Shown: positions 45,550 to 55,692, numbered from the stretch's first letter. The stretch is 64,000 nt of DNA from Gammaproteobacteria bacterium (GCA_026707735.1 JAPOWH010000019.1:1-64000), one strand, 5' to 3'. Translations and numbers: made by a program. The notes: generated from the sequence alone by a model not told the origin.

Positions 45550-47100
45550 TTAGTTCCCGCTTAGCACAAAAACACGTTCCACACCATCGTTCCAGTTGGA
45601 TTCGAGCTCGAGTTCGAGCAATCGCGCATCCACATCGATGCCATTTGCGTCCTGCGATTCGCCCACGAGAGTAGCAACTGTCGTCACATTGTGGGCGCCT
45701 GAATCGATAATGTCTTGAAGATTATTTCTCTCCTCGTCGGTGAATACTCCCCTTCTATTCGCTTCCAATAGGTTGTACGCTGCTTGCGTCTTAGCAGCCA
45801 AAGATGGCAATTGTTCCAACGACTTGAACAACCGCCCAGGATCGGATCTTGCCCAGCGGCTGAATACCGCACTGAAGTAATTCGACTGCTGATCATCAGG
45901 TAGATCTGACCCCAACTCGACTGCACGTTCAAATTCTCCATTCTCGGCAAGAGCTCTGCCCACGGATCTGTACGAAGCAGCCTTTGTCGCACCATCTCGG
46001 ACACTCGACAACATCGCTATAGCCTTCTCAGTATTTACCTGAGCAACCTTCGATACGACATAGGGTTCTAGACCATGCCCAAACCTTCCTATCGGATCAT
46101 TCAACGCAGACTGCATCGCAAGATTGGGATCTTCGATGGCAAGATTTCTCAATACCTTGGTAAGGAGCTTGCGTTGCGGGCGCTTGTTTGCCACGCCGGG
46201 AAAGGGAACCGAAGCCACCCACTCTAACGCGGCGTAGGGGTCCGTTCGCGACCAATGTTCGGCAATCTCGTAGGCCAGATCGTACCGTCGATCATCGTTA
46301 GGGTCATCAGGCAACCGCGATAGGTATTCGACGGCATCCGGCGGATTGGTACGAGCAATTCCAAGCATTGCCTGTTGTTCAGCTGTGTTCCGCAATAGTT
46401 CAGGCAATTGCGCGAGACTATTCAGCAGACTCTTTGGATCGCTTTCGGTCCATGCATTGACCAGAGTCTCCTGCAATCCTCTCAGCAATCCGCCCAAATT
46501 GGCGGAATTCAGCGCTTCCAGCGTCGCAATGGGATCTGCTTTCGCCCACATTCTGACAACCGACGCAAGTGCATCTTCGCGCGATTGAGGCGACAATGAC
46601 AACGAGCTCTGAAAAGCCGCTGTCGGGTCAGCTTGCACGGCGTCGTGCAGTAGGGAGAGTACAACAACGTCAGCGACGGCACTGCCGCCAAGGGAGTCTC
46701 GTACTCGATCCACTACTGTAAGCCCATCTTCGATTGCCCATGCGGAGGCGATATTCAAGAATGCATCCACCTGTTCAATATCCGATTGGCCATCGTTTAC
46801 AAGAGCGTCCCAGCTCCTTTTGGGATCGACAGTCCTTGGCTCGCCGTTTTCTTCGGCAGATGATTGCGGTGTATCAGAATCATCGGATTTCAGGAGTGCA
46901 GAGTCGACTGCGCCTCCTGAATTTTCGACAAGCTCTTCTCGGCGAATGGGATCCGATTGGCTCGACGAAGCAATTTCAGCTGACTTGCTTTGGCCGGTAA
47001 AGTTCCAGTACATCACCGCACCAAGCACTCCAAGCGCAATTCCCGCTGCTATCAGCAAGAGTCCAAAAACGACCTGTTTGGGTGCTATCTTTTCCATCAC
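45550..47100 (-). CDS. Membrane-anchored protein of WxxxDP repeats
   Basis: A 516-residue protein with one N-terminal transmembrane segment ('VVFGLLLIAAGIALGVLGAVMYW') and an acidic low-complexity linker. A long helical region follows, made of at least eight units of about 35 residues, including 'WAKADPIATLEALN', 'WTESDPKSLLNSLAQLP', 'ARTNPPDAVEYLSRLP', 'WSRTDPYAALEWVASVP', 'LAIEDPNLAMQSALN' and 'WARSDPGRLFKSLEQLP'. The pattern W-x-x-x-D-P-x-x-x-(aliphatic) at the start of each unit suggests a TPR-like solenoid displayed outside the inner membrane. I do not recognise a named family or enzyme. It is on the same strand as, and 138 bases downstream of, the carboxylase gene. Confidence 0.75.
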   Translation of the reverse strand: MMEKIAPKQVVFGLLLIAAGIALGVLGAVMYWNFTGQSKSAEIASSSQSDPIRREELVENSGGAVDSALLKSDDSDTPQSSAEENGEPRTVDPKRSWDALVNDGQSDIEQVDAFLNIASAWAIEDGLTVVDRVRDSLGGSAVADVVVLSLLHDAVQADPTAAFQSSLSLSPQSREDALASVVRMWAKADPIATLEALNSANLGGLLRGLQETLVNAWTESDPKSLLNSLAQLPELLRNTAEQQAMLGIARTNPPDAVEYLSRLPDDPNDDRRYDLAYEIAEHWSRTDPYAALEWVASVPFPGVANKRPQRKLLTKVLRNLAIEDPNLAMQSALNDPIGRFGHGLEPYVVSKVAQVNTEKAIAMLSSVRDGATKAASYRSVGRALAENGEFERAVELGSDLPDDQQSNYFSAVFSRWARSDPGRLFKSLEQLPSLAAKTQAAYNLLEANRRGVFTDEERNNLQDIIDSGAHNVTTVATLVGESQDANGIDVDARLLELELESNWNDGVERVFVLSGN

Positions 47101-47238
47101 GGCATCCAGCGGTCAAAGATCGATACCGATTGTAATTGGGGTGTTGGGTTGGTCGAACGCTCATCGATTTGTAAGACAATGCTCAAATCGCTGCATCCTA
47201 TTGCGTGTCTCGCGCTATTCGAGTGCAACCTTGGTGCA

Positions 47239-50200
47239 CTACCAAACATCGACCAAAGGAGTTCGCATCTGTGGTTCCTGGATCAGCGGAGCACCCGCTT
47301 TCATGCCCGCAACAACCCATTTCCTTGTGTCCGCGGGATCGATCACGTCGTCAATTTCAAACACATGACCTGCATTGAGCCCTTTGCCTCGATCATAAGC
47401 GGCTTGCACCATTCTCTCGTAGGCAGCTTGGCGTTCCTGCAGGTCCTCTATTGCCTCCAACCTCGCACGCTGCCCAAGTTTGACCTGTCCTTCCAGACCC
47501 ATTCCGCCAAACTCGCTGGTTGGCCAAGCTACTACAAAGGCCGGCAGCCGGTGATTCCCTCCGCCCATGGCTTGTCCGCCTAGTCCGTAGGACTTGCGCA
47601 AAATGACCATGTAGGAAGGAACGCGTATGTTCGCTCCAATGACGAACATTCGAGCCGAGTGCCGCACAAGTGCGGTCTTTTCCACTTCTGGTCCAACCAT
47701 GATCCCAGGACAGTCGCATAGCAGAAGCAAGGGAATCTGAAATGCATCGCAAAGCTTCATGAAACGTGCTGCCTTGTCTGCCGCCGGACTGTCTATGGCG
47801 CCGGAGATTACAGCTGGATTGTTGGCGATAACGCCCATCGGTTTCCCATCTATGCGAATAAGGGAAGTGACCATAGCCGTGCCAAAATGAGGACGGAGTT
47901 CCAGTACCGAGTCCTTGTCCGCGAGAATCTGGATGAGCTCGCGAATATCGTAGACGCGAAGACGATTCTCTGGAATCACATGGCGAAGAAGTCGCTGATC
48001 GTTCGTCTCCCACTCGTCATATGGCCCCTGAAAGTAGGATAGGTACTTCTTGGTAGCAGCAACGGCTTCCTGCTCATCCCTTACTGCAATGTCCACAACT
48101 CCACTGGGAATCTGTACGGACATCGGGCCGACTTCCTCGGGGCTGTAGACTCCCAATCCTCCACCTTCGATCATGGCCGGCCCGCCAATACCGATGCTCG
48201 AATTTTCCGTTGCGATGATTACGTCGCAGCAGCCCAGCAAAACGGCGTTTCCGGCAAAGCAAAACCCGGCGTTCACCCCCACTATCGGCGACCTGCCATG
48301 GAGACGGCTAAGCAACGTCCACGACGGTGTGTTGAGTCCACCGCCCCCTGTTATCGCTCGGGAGCCACCACGCCCAGGGCGCGCGGCGCGGCTACCGCCA
48401 CCGGCTCTTCCACCGCCGCCTTCCGTAAAGAGAACTAACGGCGACTGCAGTTTTTCAGCAGTTTGGAACATGCGATCCATCATCTTGTGGTTCATGCCGC
48501 CCTGAGACCCAGCAAGCACCGAGTAGTCGTAGGACATAAGCACACAGCGCGATCGGGATTCCTCAAATTTGTCACCGTTGACATGTCCCAATCCCATGAC
48601 GAGCCCGTCCGAAGGGGCGTAGTCAAGAAGCTCGTCGATGCTTCCATGCAGTCCTTGGCCAACGGCTAGCGAGCCGTACTGAACGAAGGTTCCCTCGTCG
48701 GCGAGGTCGTAGATGTTTTCCCTAGCTGTTCGCCCTCCCTGATCGTGGCGCTTTTGCGTTTGACGCTCGCGGGATGCGTCGGTGGTTAGCGCGCGTCGGC
48801 GAAGAACCTCTGCCAAGTCCGCTCGTGGGGAATCCAGGTCCAAACGATCCTTTTCAGCTTGGCCCTTCTCTTCAACCAGGCCTTCCTCTATTACTACCAG
48901 CACAGAGTTTTCGGGCACGGTGTCGGTGGGTGACACGTTGATTTCCCGAACTGTGCCGCTTGACGGAGCCTTCACAACGTGCTCCATTTTCATTGCATTC
49001 AGCAGCATGACTTCTTGGTCCTGCCGGACCTCGTCGCCCACCTCTACGGACACTGTCAGAATCGTGGACTGCATGGCAGCTCGAACTGGAACCATTCTCG
49101 GCGCGTAAAGTACGTCCTGCTGGACTTGGGATCGTACTTGCTCTCTTTTTTGGCGACCTTCGGTCAATACCGCGAGCGGATCGTTGGCATCCACCTTGGC
49201 TCCCGCAAGCGTCAGCTGACTTCGGCTCGATCTCGTCTTGGCGCCTATCCTGGGCGACTTGAGAAGTTCGGCAATGTTGCTCTCAATGAACCCTGTGCGC
49301 ATGTTGCACGACAGTACTTCTGGGTGGTCAATGAGGTTCGCCAACACTGAGAGGTTGGTGTCTACACCCGCGATGTTGAACTCTGACAGCGCTCGCTGCG
49401 CACGGCGAACCAATGAAGTGAACTCGATCTGCCCCACATGGACGATGAGCTTTGCGACCAAGGAGTCGTAGAGAGTGCTCGATTCGTAGCCAACATAACC
49501 ATAGGAATCCACTCGTACACCTAAACCGGTCGGCGGTTCGTATGCGGTGATTGATCCGGTCTTTGGAATGGCTAGTCCGTCCTCTTGAAGTCGCTCCAAG
49601 TTAACTCTCATCTGCATTGCGCGACCTCGGGGAACAGGTTTGCCTTCCATGTGGAGACCCAATTCCTCTACCGATGCGCCGCTAGCAAGTTCGATCTGAG
49701 TTTGCACAAGGTCTACGTTGGTTACCTCCTCTGTGACTGTATGTTCCACCTGCAATCTGGCGTTGGCTTCGATGAAGTAATACGGTGCGTCGTCTCCCAA
49801 CTGCGAACCATCGACCAGGAATTCGAACGTGCCAATATGGTCATAGCCAGCGGCATCGGCCAGTGAAGTTGCTGCTTCAATGATCCTCTGCCGCAGCATG
49901 TCGGAAATTTGAGGCGACGGCGCGATTTCGACGATCTTTTGATGGCGTCGCTGCAGGCTACAGTCCCGTTCTCCAAGGTGGGAGACATTGCCATGCTGAT
50001 CGCAGACGATTTGCACTTCGATGTGCAACGCATCTCTCAAGAATTTCTCGGCATAAAGCTCTCCCGATCCAAATGCGGCCTGCGCCTCCGCACCCCCACG
50101 CTGGAAGGCCGACTCGATCTCATCGCGACCTTCTACAACTCGCATTCCTCTTCCACCGCCCCCGAAGACGGCCTTCAGCACCATTGAGGAACCTGTACCC

Positions 50201-50661
50201 AGCGAATCGAAGAATTCATGAGCTTCCGCAACGTTTTTCAACAATGTCGAAGCTGGAAGTACCGGAACGTTGCTGCGCTCGGCCAATTCTCGCGACTTGA
50301 TCTTGTCACCAAATCGCTGAAGAGACCCAACTCCCGGTCCTACAAAGATCAAACCAGACCGCATACATGCTTCGGCGAATTCGGAACTTTCCGCGAGAAA
50401 TCCATAGCCCGGATGAATGCCATCGCATTTCCCTTCCTTGGCCACACCCACGATCTGGTCGATATCCAGATAGGCGGCTGGTCCGCTGCCAGAAAGTTCG
50501 ACCAACTCGTCCACTGTGAGTGCGTGAAGCGACATCTGATCGTCCGATGGACAGACCCCGACGGTGCGGATTCCCATTTCCGTAGCGGTGCGGTGGATTC
50601 GCACGGCAATCTCTCCACGGTTTGCTATGAGCAATTTGCGAATTTGCGCGGTCTTTGGCAT
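47239..50661 (-). CDS. Single-chain biotin-dependent acyl-CoA carboxylase (BC-BCCP-CT)
   Basis: A 1140-residue fusion of all three activities of an acetyl/propionyl-type carboxylase. The biotin carboxylase is at about 1-450: 'ANRGEIAVRI', ATP-grasp 'GGGGRGMRV', 'ERDCSLQRRHQKIVE' and 'EANARLQVEHTVTE'. The biotin carrier domain has 'NAMKMEHVV' with biotinyl Lys558. The carboxyltransferase runs from about 620 to the end ('VGVNAGFCFAGNAVLLGCCDVIIAT', 'GGPAMIEGGGLGV', 'PLLLLCDCPGIMVG'). Unusual is a Gly/Arg/Ala-rich loop at about 744-774, where relatives usually have a shorter 'GGGRPGDTD'-like stretch. It would carboxylate an acyl-CoA using ATP and bicarbonate. The divergent acyl-CoA dehydrogenase 148 bases away suggests a joint acyl-CoA pathway. 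Confidence 0.92.
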   Translation of the reverse strand: MPKTAQIRKLLIANRGEIAVRIHRTATEMGIRTVGVCPSDDQMSLHALTVDELVELSGSGPAAYLDIDQIVGVAKEGKCDGIHPGYGFLAESSEFAEACMRSGLIFVGPGVGSLQRFGDKIKSRELAERSNVPVLPASTLLKNVAEAHEFFDSLGTGSSMVLKAVFGGGGRGMRVVEGRDEIESAFQRGGAEAQAAFGSGELYAEKFLRDALHIEVQIVCDQHGNVSHLGERDCSLQRRHQKIVEIAPSPQISDMLRQRIIEAATSLADAAGYDHIGTFEFLVDGSQLGDDAPYYFIEANARLQVEHTVTEEVTNVDLVQTQIELASGASVEELGLHMEGKPVPRGRAMQMRVNLERLQEDGLAIPKTGSITAYEPPTGLGVRVDSYGYVGYESSTLYDSLVAKLIVHVGQIEFTSLVRRAQRALSEFNIAGVDTNLSVLANLIDHPEVLSCNMRTGFIESNIAELLKSPRIGAKTRSSRSQLTLAGAKVDANDPLAVLTEGRQKREQVRSQVQQDVLYAPRMVPVRAAMQSTILTVSVEVGDEVRQDQEVMLLNAMKMEHVVKAPSSGTVREINVSPTDTVPENSVLVVIEEGLVEEKGQAEKDRLDLDSPRADLAEVLRRRALTTDASRERQTQKRHDQGGRTARENIYDLADEGTFVQYGSLAVGQGLHGSIDELLDYAPSDGLVMGLGHVNGDKFEESRSRCVLMSYDYSVLAGSQGGMNHKMMDRMFQTAEKLQSPLVLFTEGGGGRAGGGSRAARPGRGGSRAITGGGGLNTPSWTLLSRLHGRSPIVGVNAGFCFAGNAVLLGCCDVIIATENSSIGIGGPAMIEGGGLGVYSPEEVGPMSVQIPSGVVDIAVRDEQEAVAATKKYLSYFQGPYDEWETNDQRLLRHVIPENRLRVYDIRELIQILADKDSVLELRPHFGTAMVTSLIRIDGKPMGVIANNPAVISGAIDSPAADKAARFMKLCDAFQIPLLLLCDCPGIMVGPEVEKTALVRHSARMFVIGANIRVPSYMVILRKSYGLGGQAMGGGNHRLPAFVVAWPTSEFGGMGLEGQVKLGQRARLEAIEDLQERQAAYERMVQAAYDRGKGLNAGHVFEIDDVIDPADTRKWVVAGMKAGAPLIQEPQMRTPLVDVW

Positions 50662-50808
50662 CGTGATTCTGGTCGATGGAAAATGGTTGGCGCAATACTA
50701 ACGAATGTAGAGAACTGCCTTGAAATGCAACAAGGCGCTAGTGCTTAGAAAGTAAGGAATGAAGCCAAAGGGTATGCTTAATAGTTCACTAAAGGAGCAG
50801 CTCGCACT

Positions 50809-52029
50809 ATGGCAATTGACTTCACTTATCCACCCGATGTCGAAGACGCCCGGCTTCTAGCTCGAAAATTCTTCGAGGACACAGTGCGACCTCGCATTGA
50901 GAACACTCGTCGCGAGGGAGGCGAGGACTACTGGACCGCGATCAAGGGGCTTCGAGATGTCGCCAAGGATCAAGGGCTGTGGTGTCCCCACATGCCTGAA
51001 GAATGGGGCGGCATGGGACTCGGAATCACCGCCGTCGCTGCAATGTCCGCGGAAGCCGTCAAGTTTCCCATGGGACCATACATCATCAACTGTCAAGCGC
51101 CCGATGAAGGAAACATGCACACGTTGCTGCATTTCGGAACCGACGAGCAGAAGGACAAGTGGCTAAAGCCATTGATAGAAGGCACCATGCGCTCCTGTTT
51201 CTCAATGACAGAACCCGATACTGCAGGATCGGATCCCACGCAAATCAAAACTTCCGCAACTGAAGATGGCGACGAATGGGTAATCAATGGCCACAAATGG
51301 TTCACATCTGGTGCTCATGGGGCAAGGTTCGCAATCGTCATTGCGAAGACGGATCCAGACGCAGAGATTGCCCAGGCACGCAACAGCGCGTTCATCGTTC
51401 CCACGGACTCTCCTGGATTTGACATGGTGCGCGACATTAGAACTATGGGCGGCGGAGGTGGACACGCAGAAATCCGCTACAACGATGTGCGAGTGCCAAG
51501 GGAGAACATGCTTGGTGAACGTGGCGGCGGTCATAAGTTGGGACAGGTGCGGCTGGGTCCCGCGCGTCTCGCCCACTGCATGCGCTGGATCGGTCAGATT
51601 GAGCAAGCGCTGGAGCTGCTAGTCGACCGCGCACAGAAGCGCTTCGCCCATGGCTCCCTGCTCTCTGAAAAGCAGGGCATCCAGTGGATGATGTCCGAAA
51701 GTGCAATAGACCTATATGCGTCAAAGCTAATGGTGCTGCACTGCGCATACAAGATCGAGAACGGCATGGACTTTCGCGCCGAGGTTTCCATGGCCAAGCA
51801 TCACGTGGCCAACACACTCTGGAAAGTCACGGACCGCGCATTGCAAGTTCACGGGGCGTTGGGATATTCGAACGACTCTCCTCTTGCCCAGATGCTTATC
51901 AGCGCGCGGTGGTCGCGAATCGCCGATGGTTCTGATGAAGTGCACTTGATGAGAATCGCCGACATGGTTATGCGTTCGTACAACGAGACCGGGTCTGTGA
52001 ACCACGCCACGGGCGACCTTCCACTATAG
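50809..52029 (+). CDS. Acyl-CoA dehydrogenase family protein
   Basis: A 406-residue flavin-dependent acyl-CoA dehydrogenase. The middle domain has 'CFSMTEPDTAGSDPTQIKTSA' and 'EWVINGHKWFTSGA', the FAD-contacting segments. The C-terminal helices contain 'QVHGALGYSNDSPLAQMLISARWSRIADGSDEVHLMRIADMVMR'. The 'ADGSDEVH' in place of 'YEGTNEI' resembles the ACAD10/11 subgroup, in which an Asp may serve as base. AAAGGAG precedes the ATG. It is divergent from the single-chain acyl-CoA carboxylase and 34 bases upstream of the ABM gene, so the cluster looks like acyl-CoA oxidation plus carboxylation. The chain length of its substrate cannot be told. Confidence 0.93.
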   Translation: MAIDFTYPPDVEDARLLARKFFEDTVRPRIENTRREGGEDYWTAIKGLRDVAKDQGLWCPHMPEEWGGMGLGITAVAAMSAEAVKFPMGPYIINCQAPDEGNMHTLLHFGTDEQKDKWLKPLIEGTMRSCFSMTEPDTAGSDPTQIKTSATEDGDEWVINGHKWFTSGAHGARFAIVIAKTDPDAEIAQARNSAFIVPTDSPGFDMVRDIRTMGGGGGHAEIRYNDVRVPRENMLGERGGGHKLGQVRLGPARLAHCMRWIGQIEQALELLVDRAQKRFAHGSLLSEKQGIQWMMSESAIDLYASKLMVLHCAYKIENGMDFRAEVSMAKHHVANTLWKVTDRALQVHGALGYSNDSPLAQMLISARWSRIADGSDEVHLMRIADMVMRSYNETGSVNHATGDLPL

Positions 52030-52063
52030 AAAGCCCGGTAAGAGACCGACGAGAGCAAATTCC

Positions 52064-52351
52064 ATGATTTTCAACAACGTAGTCATCAACGTGCTGGATC
52101 CAGACGATACGGATACCGTTTGTGGGCTTCTCCAGGAATGTGCCGATCTATCTCGAGAGGAGCCTGGCTGCGCACGGTTTGAGGTGTACCAGTCCCAATC
52201 AGACCCCCAACAATTCTTTCTCATCGAACGCTGGGAGAACCAACAGCAATTGGATGCGCATCGCGAAGCGCATGCCTTCAAGAATATCTACATTCCCAGA
52301 GTTCTACCGTTGGTGAACCGGACTCCGCACCCGTCGGATCTGATTGGTTGA
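52064..52351 (+). CDS. ABM-domain (antibiotic biosynthesis/quinol) monooxygenase
   Basis: A 95-residue ABM-fold protein: 'DTVCGLLQECADLSREEPGCARFEVYQSQSDPQQFFLIERWENQQQLDAHREAHAFKNIYIPRVLPLV' contains the family signature E-P-G-C-x-x-(Y/F/R)...E-x-W...L-x-x-H-x-x-x-x-H. Such dimeric, cofactor-free oxygenases include YgiN-like quinol monooxygenases and Lsr-type isomerases. It is on the same strand 34 bases after the acyl-CoA dehydrogenase and could be co-transcribed with it. The exact reaction is not assignable. Confidence 0.88.
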   Translation: MIFNNVVINVLDPDDTDTVCGLLQECADLSREEPGCARFEVYQSQSDPQQFFLIERWENQQQLDAHREAHAFKNIYIPRVLPLVNRTPHPSDLIG

Positions 52352-52433
52352 CAAGACCACTAGTCGCCGCGCTTGGCAGCAACGAACGGTCAAGCTATTG
52401 GGCTGGTACAAACAACATGCTGTTTGATACCAT

Positions 52434-52462
52434 TTGACAAGCAGTTTTGCGAGTAGTATGAC
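52434..52462 (+). promoter_or_regulatory. Sigma70-type promoter before the TonB-dependent receptor
   Basis: A perfect -35 TTGACA (52434-52439) is followed after 17 bases by TATGAC (52457-52462), a 4/6 match to TATAAT. This is 50 bases before the preferred ATG. It lies in the 149-base gap between the ABM gene and the receptor gene, where a promoter is expected. Confidence 0.6.
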
Positions 52463-52512
52463 GTCGTGCGCTTCGCGCAGAACATCAACTTTTGGAATAG
52501 GTGGCCAAATCT

Positions 52513-55500
52513 ATGATCAAAGTCTTTAGGCAATGTGCGCTCTTCGCACTCACATTCGGTCTGTTGTCGCTCCCAACAGGAGTTTTGGCCCAAACGGATC
52601 AGGCAGGCGACGATGAGGACGTTGAGGAAATTGTGGTTACTGCACAGAGGGTTGCAGAGAACCTCCAAGACGTTCCTCTGTCGGTGAGCGCGTTCACCGA
52701 CTCGATGCTGGAAGAACAGCAAATCATTACGCCTTCCGACATTCAAATGAACACTCCCGGTGTGTCGTACACAGCTACAAACTTTGGAGGATTCAGTTTC
52801 AGTGTGCGAGGAATCGGAAGCTTGGTTGTGGGGTCGGCGTCCGAACCCGGAGTATCGGCACATTTCAATGAAGTGCCTCTGCCGCGCAACTTGAACACCA
52901 TGGAATTCTTTGACTTGGAGCGCGTTGAGATTCTGCGTGGTCCTCAAGGAACTCTATTCGGCAAGAACGCCACGGGTGGCGCGGTGAACTTCGTAACGAT
53001 GAAACCAGATTTCGACATTGTCGACGGCTTTGCCGCATACGAATTCGGTTCCGATGCGCATAGTCGCTTCACGGGAATGTTCAATGTGCCTCTGTCAGAA
53101 GCGTTTGCCGCAAGAATTGCAGTCATGACGTTGGAACGCGACGGCTACACCGAGAATCTTGCAGACGGTTTGGGGCTGTGGAATGTTGACGACGATATTG
53201 ACGGTCGCGATCAGTACTCCGTTCGCCTGACGCTGCAGTGGAAGTTTTTCGAGGACTCAACGATTCGACTAACCTATTCACGCTTTGAGGAAGACAGCGA
53301 CCGCGCACGAATTACAAACCAAGTGTGCGAGCGCAACGACATTCCCACGACCGGGTGCACTCCGAACGGTTTCGGATTTGAAACCCCACATCTTGGCGCC
53401 ACGACGGGAGGCATCTTTGGCGGCGCTGTGGGTGCAATTCCCTTTGGCGTAAGTGGAGATCCTTCTGAAGGCATCGTGGAATATCGATTCCCCCGGCCAG
53501 AAGGCGTAGGATTTCGCGCCGTGCACACGGACTTCGAACCAGTCTTTGAAGAAACCGGCGAGACGTTCGCGATTGCCGCCTATCACGATTGGGAAGACTT
53601 CAATTTCTCTCTGCTCGGAGCCATCAGCACCTCGGAATATAAGAGCAACCAAGACTACATAGTCGATGTAGGAGCCACACTCGGGCCGACGGCTCTGAAT
53701 CCAGCTGGAATATGGCCCACATCACGTCCTAGCGGCGGTGCAGGAGAGGATTGGGCACAGGACGGCGAGTGCCGAATCAATGGTGGTACTGCGGGCCTCT
53801 TCGGACGTTGCATACTCGACCAAGTCGACGGTACGAGAATATTCACCCTAGATCAGTCTGATGGCTACGGCGAATATTGGACTTTAGAAGCAAAGGTACT
53901 TTCGCACTTTGATGGAGAGATTAATTTTCTCGGAGGCGTAAGTGCCTATGGGAGAGAGCGAGCCACTGACTACTACGTGCTATCCAATACATTGGATCTC
54001 GTCTCGGTATATGGCGCGCCCGCCCTCGGTCTACCACCTCTCTATCCTGGATTCTTCCTGAACTCAGCGGCTCCCGATGGCAACCCGGGAAGGTTTGACG
54101 ACGGAAAATCGATCTTTGGAGAAGTCTACTACACGATCAGTGATGACATGGAGCTCACTCTCGGATTGCGCTACAACGAGGATGAGAAGGAAACCAACGA
54201 TACAAGTGTTCTGTTCAACTCGATCAATCATGTTCCATTGATTTTTGCTTCGGTTTATCCTGGAATTGTCGGGTTCGTTGCCGCGCAATTGGGTGTGCCG
54301 CCAGAATTCGTTCCGCTTCAATTCGCGTTGCAGGCGGCGTACCAGTTTGGCTTGCTTGATCCAAATCACTTGCTCAACACGAATGCGGCCTCGGGCGTTC
54401 ACTGGTCTCGAACGCTGAACTTGCTCCTTGGGCCCTTCGCATCTGGCGCTCCTGAAGTGGAGCTGGCTCGCTACTACGGCGTTTCGCAGGAAGAGATCGA
54501 TGCAGCCCTGCTCACCCCTGCATACAGCTTGGCAAGAATTGCCATCAGCAATCAAGTGCCCCTCGTTCCTCAATTTGGCGAGTCCAGAGCTCTAACTGGC
54601 AGCCCCTCGGATGGATCCTGGACCGCTCTAACCGGTCGTGCGGCAATCGACTACCAAGTTAACGACGACGTGCTGGTTTACGGCATCTTCAGCACCGGGT
54701 ACAAGCCCGGCGGGCTCAATGCGGCAATTCCGGTTCAATTCCAAGGAACCAGTGGATTCACCTTCGACCGCGAGGACATTGTGGCTTTCGAGGTGGGAAC
54801 CAAGAGCTACTTGCTGGATCGTCAACTGAAGCTAAACGGGTCGTTCTACCTCTACCGTTACAACGACTTGCAAGTTACACGGATCAAGAACAATAGCGCC
54901 ATACAGGAGAACATAGACGCGAACGTATGGGGGCTTGATGTCGAGGGTACCTACAGGATACCCACGATTCCGAACTTGTCGATGAACTATGCGTACGGCT
55001 ATTTGAGCACCGCAGTAGACGGGACGAGTTCGCTCGATCCCATCGACCGGACAGCGGGCAGCTCCGATTGGGTTCTTCTCAACAATGTCGATCCAGGCGC
55101 GTTGACGGGAATCAACTACATTGCACGGAAGGCTCATATCACACAGGCAGTAGTCGACGCCGCGCTTTCCACTCCTGGAGCAACCGCGGATCTTCGAAAC
55201 GGACTCACTCCAATATCAGTTTCCTACCCCGACAACGAGTTTGGTGTATCAGTCCCCGTGTATTTCTCTCGGAATTTCTTGAACGCGCTGGGTGTGGAGA
55301 CTTCGGATGGTCTTCTTACCAATCTCGACGGAAACGCGCTACCGAATTCCCCAGAACACACCTTGAAGCTGGGATTCGACTACGCAATCCCCGTTAACTT
55401 CATGGACGGAAACGTCGTTCTACGGTGGGATTACTATTGGCAAAGCGAATCCTACGCTCGCGAATTCAACACCCCCGGCGACGAAATCGACGCGTGGACG

Positions 55501-55692
55501 CAGCATAATCTGAGTGCAGTATTCACTAGCGGTGATGGCAAGATTTCCGTACGTGGATGGATTCGAAACGTCGAGGACAAGGACAATGTCACCGGCAAGT
55601 ACCTGACATCCGATACGTCAGGATTCTTCCGCAACTACTTCCTCACGGAACCTCGAGTGATGGGAATCTCTTTCCGCTACTCAATGAACTAG
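52513..55692 (+). CDS. TonB-dependent outer-membrane receptor
   Basis: About 1059 residues from the ATG at 52513, which directly begins the signal peptide (MIKVFRQCALFALTF...GVLAQTD) and is preceded by GGTGG. A GTG at 52501 is also in frame. The TonB box region 'EEIVVTAQR' is followed by the plug domain ('ENLQDVPLSVSAFTDSMLEEQQI', 'DLERVEILRGPQGTLFGKNATGGAVNFVT'). A long beta-barrel ends 'NYFLTEPRVMGISFRYSMN', terminating in an aromatic/polar pair near the C-terminus. The EIVVTAQR/GPQGTLFGKNATGG signature matches the large iron/small-molecule receptor subgroup. A promoter and a strong terminator bracket it as a single unit. The ligand is unknown; the catabolic genes downstream on the other strand suggest an organic substrate. 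Confidence 0.93.
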   Translation: MIKVFRQCALFALTFGLLSLPTGVLAQTDQAGDDEDVEEIVVTAQRVAENLQDVPLSVSAFTDSMLEEQQIITPSDIQMNTPGVSYTATNFGGFSFSVRGIGSLVVGSASEPGVSAHFNEVPLPRNLNTMEFFDLERVEILRGPQGTLFGKNATGGAVNFVTMKPDFDIVDGFAAYEFGSDAHSRFTGMFNVPLSEAFAARIAVMTLERDGYTENLADGLGLWNVDDDIDGRDQYSVRLTLQWKFFEDSTIRLTYSRFEEDSDRARITNQVCERNDIPTTGCTPNGFGFETPHLGATTGGIFGGAVGAIPFGVSGDPSEGIVEYRFPRPEGVGFRAVHTDFEPVFEETGETFAIAAYHDWEDFNFSLLGAISTSEYKSNQDYIVDVGATLGPTALNPAGIWPTSRPSGGAGEDWAQDGECRINGGTAGLFGRCILDQVDGTRIFTLDQSDGYGEYWTLEAKVLSHFDGEINFLGGVSAYGRERATDYYVLSNTLDLVSVYGAPALGLPPLYPGFFLNSAAPDGNPGRFDDGKSIFGEVYYTISDDMELTLGLRYNEDEKETNDTSVLFNSINHVPLIFASVYPGIVGFVAAQLGVPPEFVPLQFALQAAYQFGLLDPNHLLNTNAASGVHWSRTLNLLLGPFASGAPEVELARYYGVSQEEIDAALLTPAYSLARIAISNQVPLVPQFGESRALTGSPSDGSWTALTGRAAIDYQVNDDVLVYGIFSTGYKPGGLNAAIPVQFQGTSGFTFDREDIVAFEVGTKSYLLDRQLKLNGSFYLYRYNDLQVTRIKNNSAIQENIDANVWGLDVEGTYRIPTIPNLSMNYAYGYLSTAVDGTSSLDPIDRTAGSSDWVLLNNVDPGALTGINYIARKAHITQAVVDAALSTPGATADLRNGLTPISVSYPDNEFGVSVPVYFSRNFLNALGVETSDGLLTNLDGNALPNSPEHTLKLGFDYAIPVNFMDGNVVLRWDYYWQSESYAREFNTPGDEIDAWTQHNLSAVFTSGDGKISVRGWIRNVEDKDNVTGKYLTSDTSGFFRNYFLTEPRVMGISFRYSMN

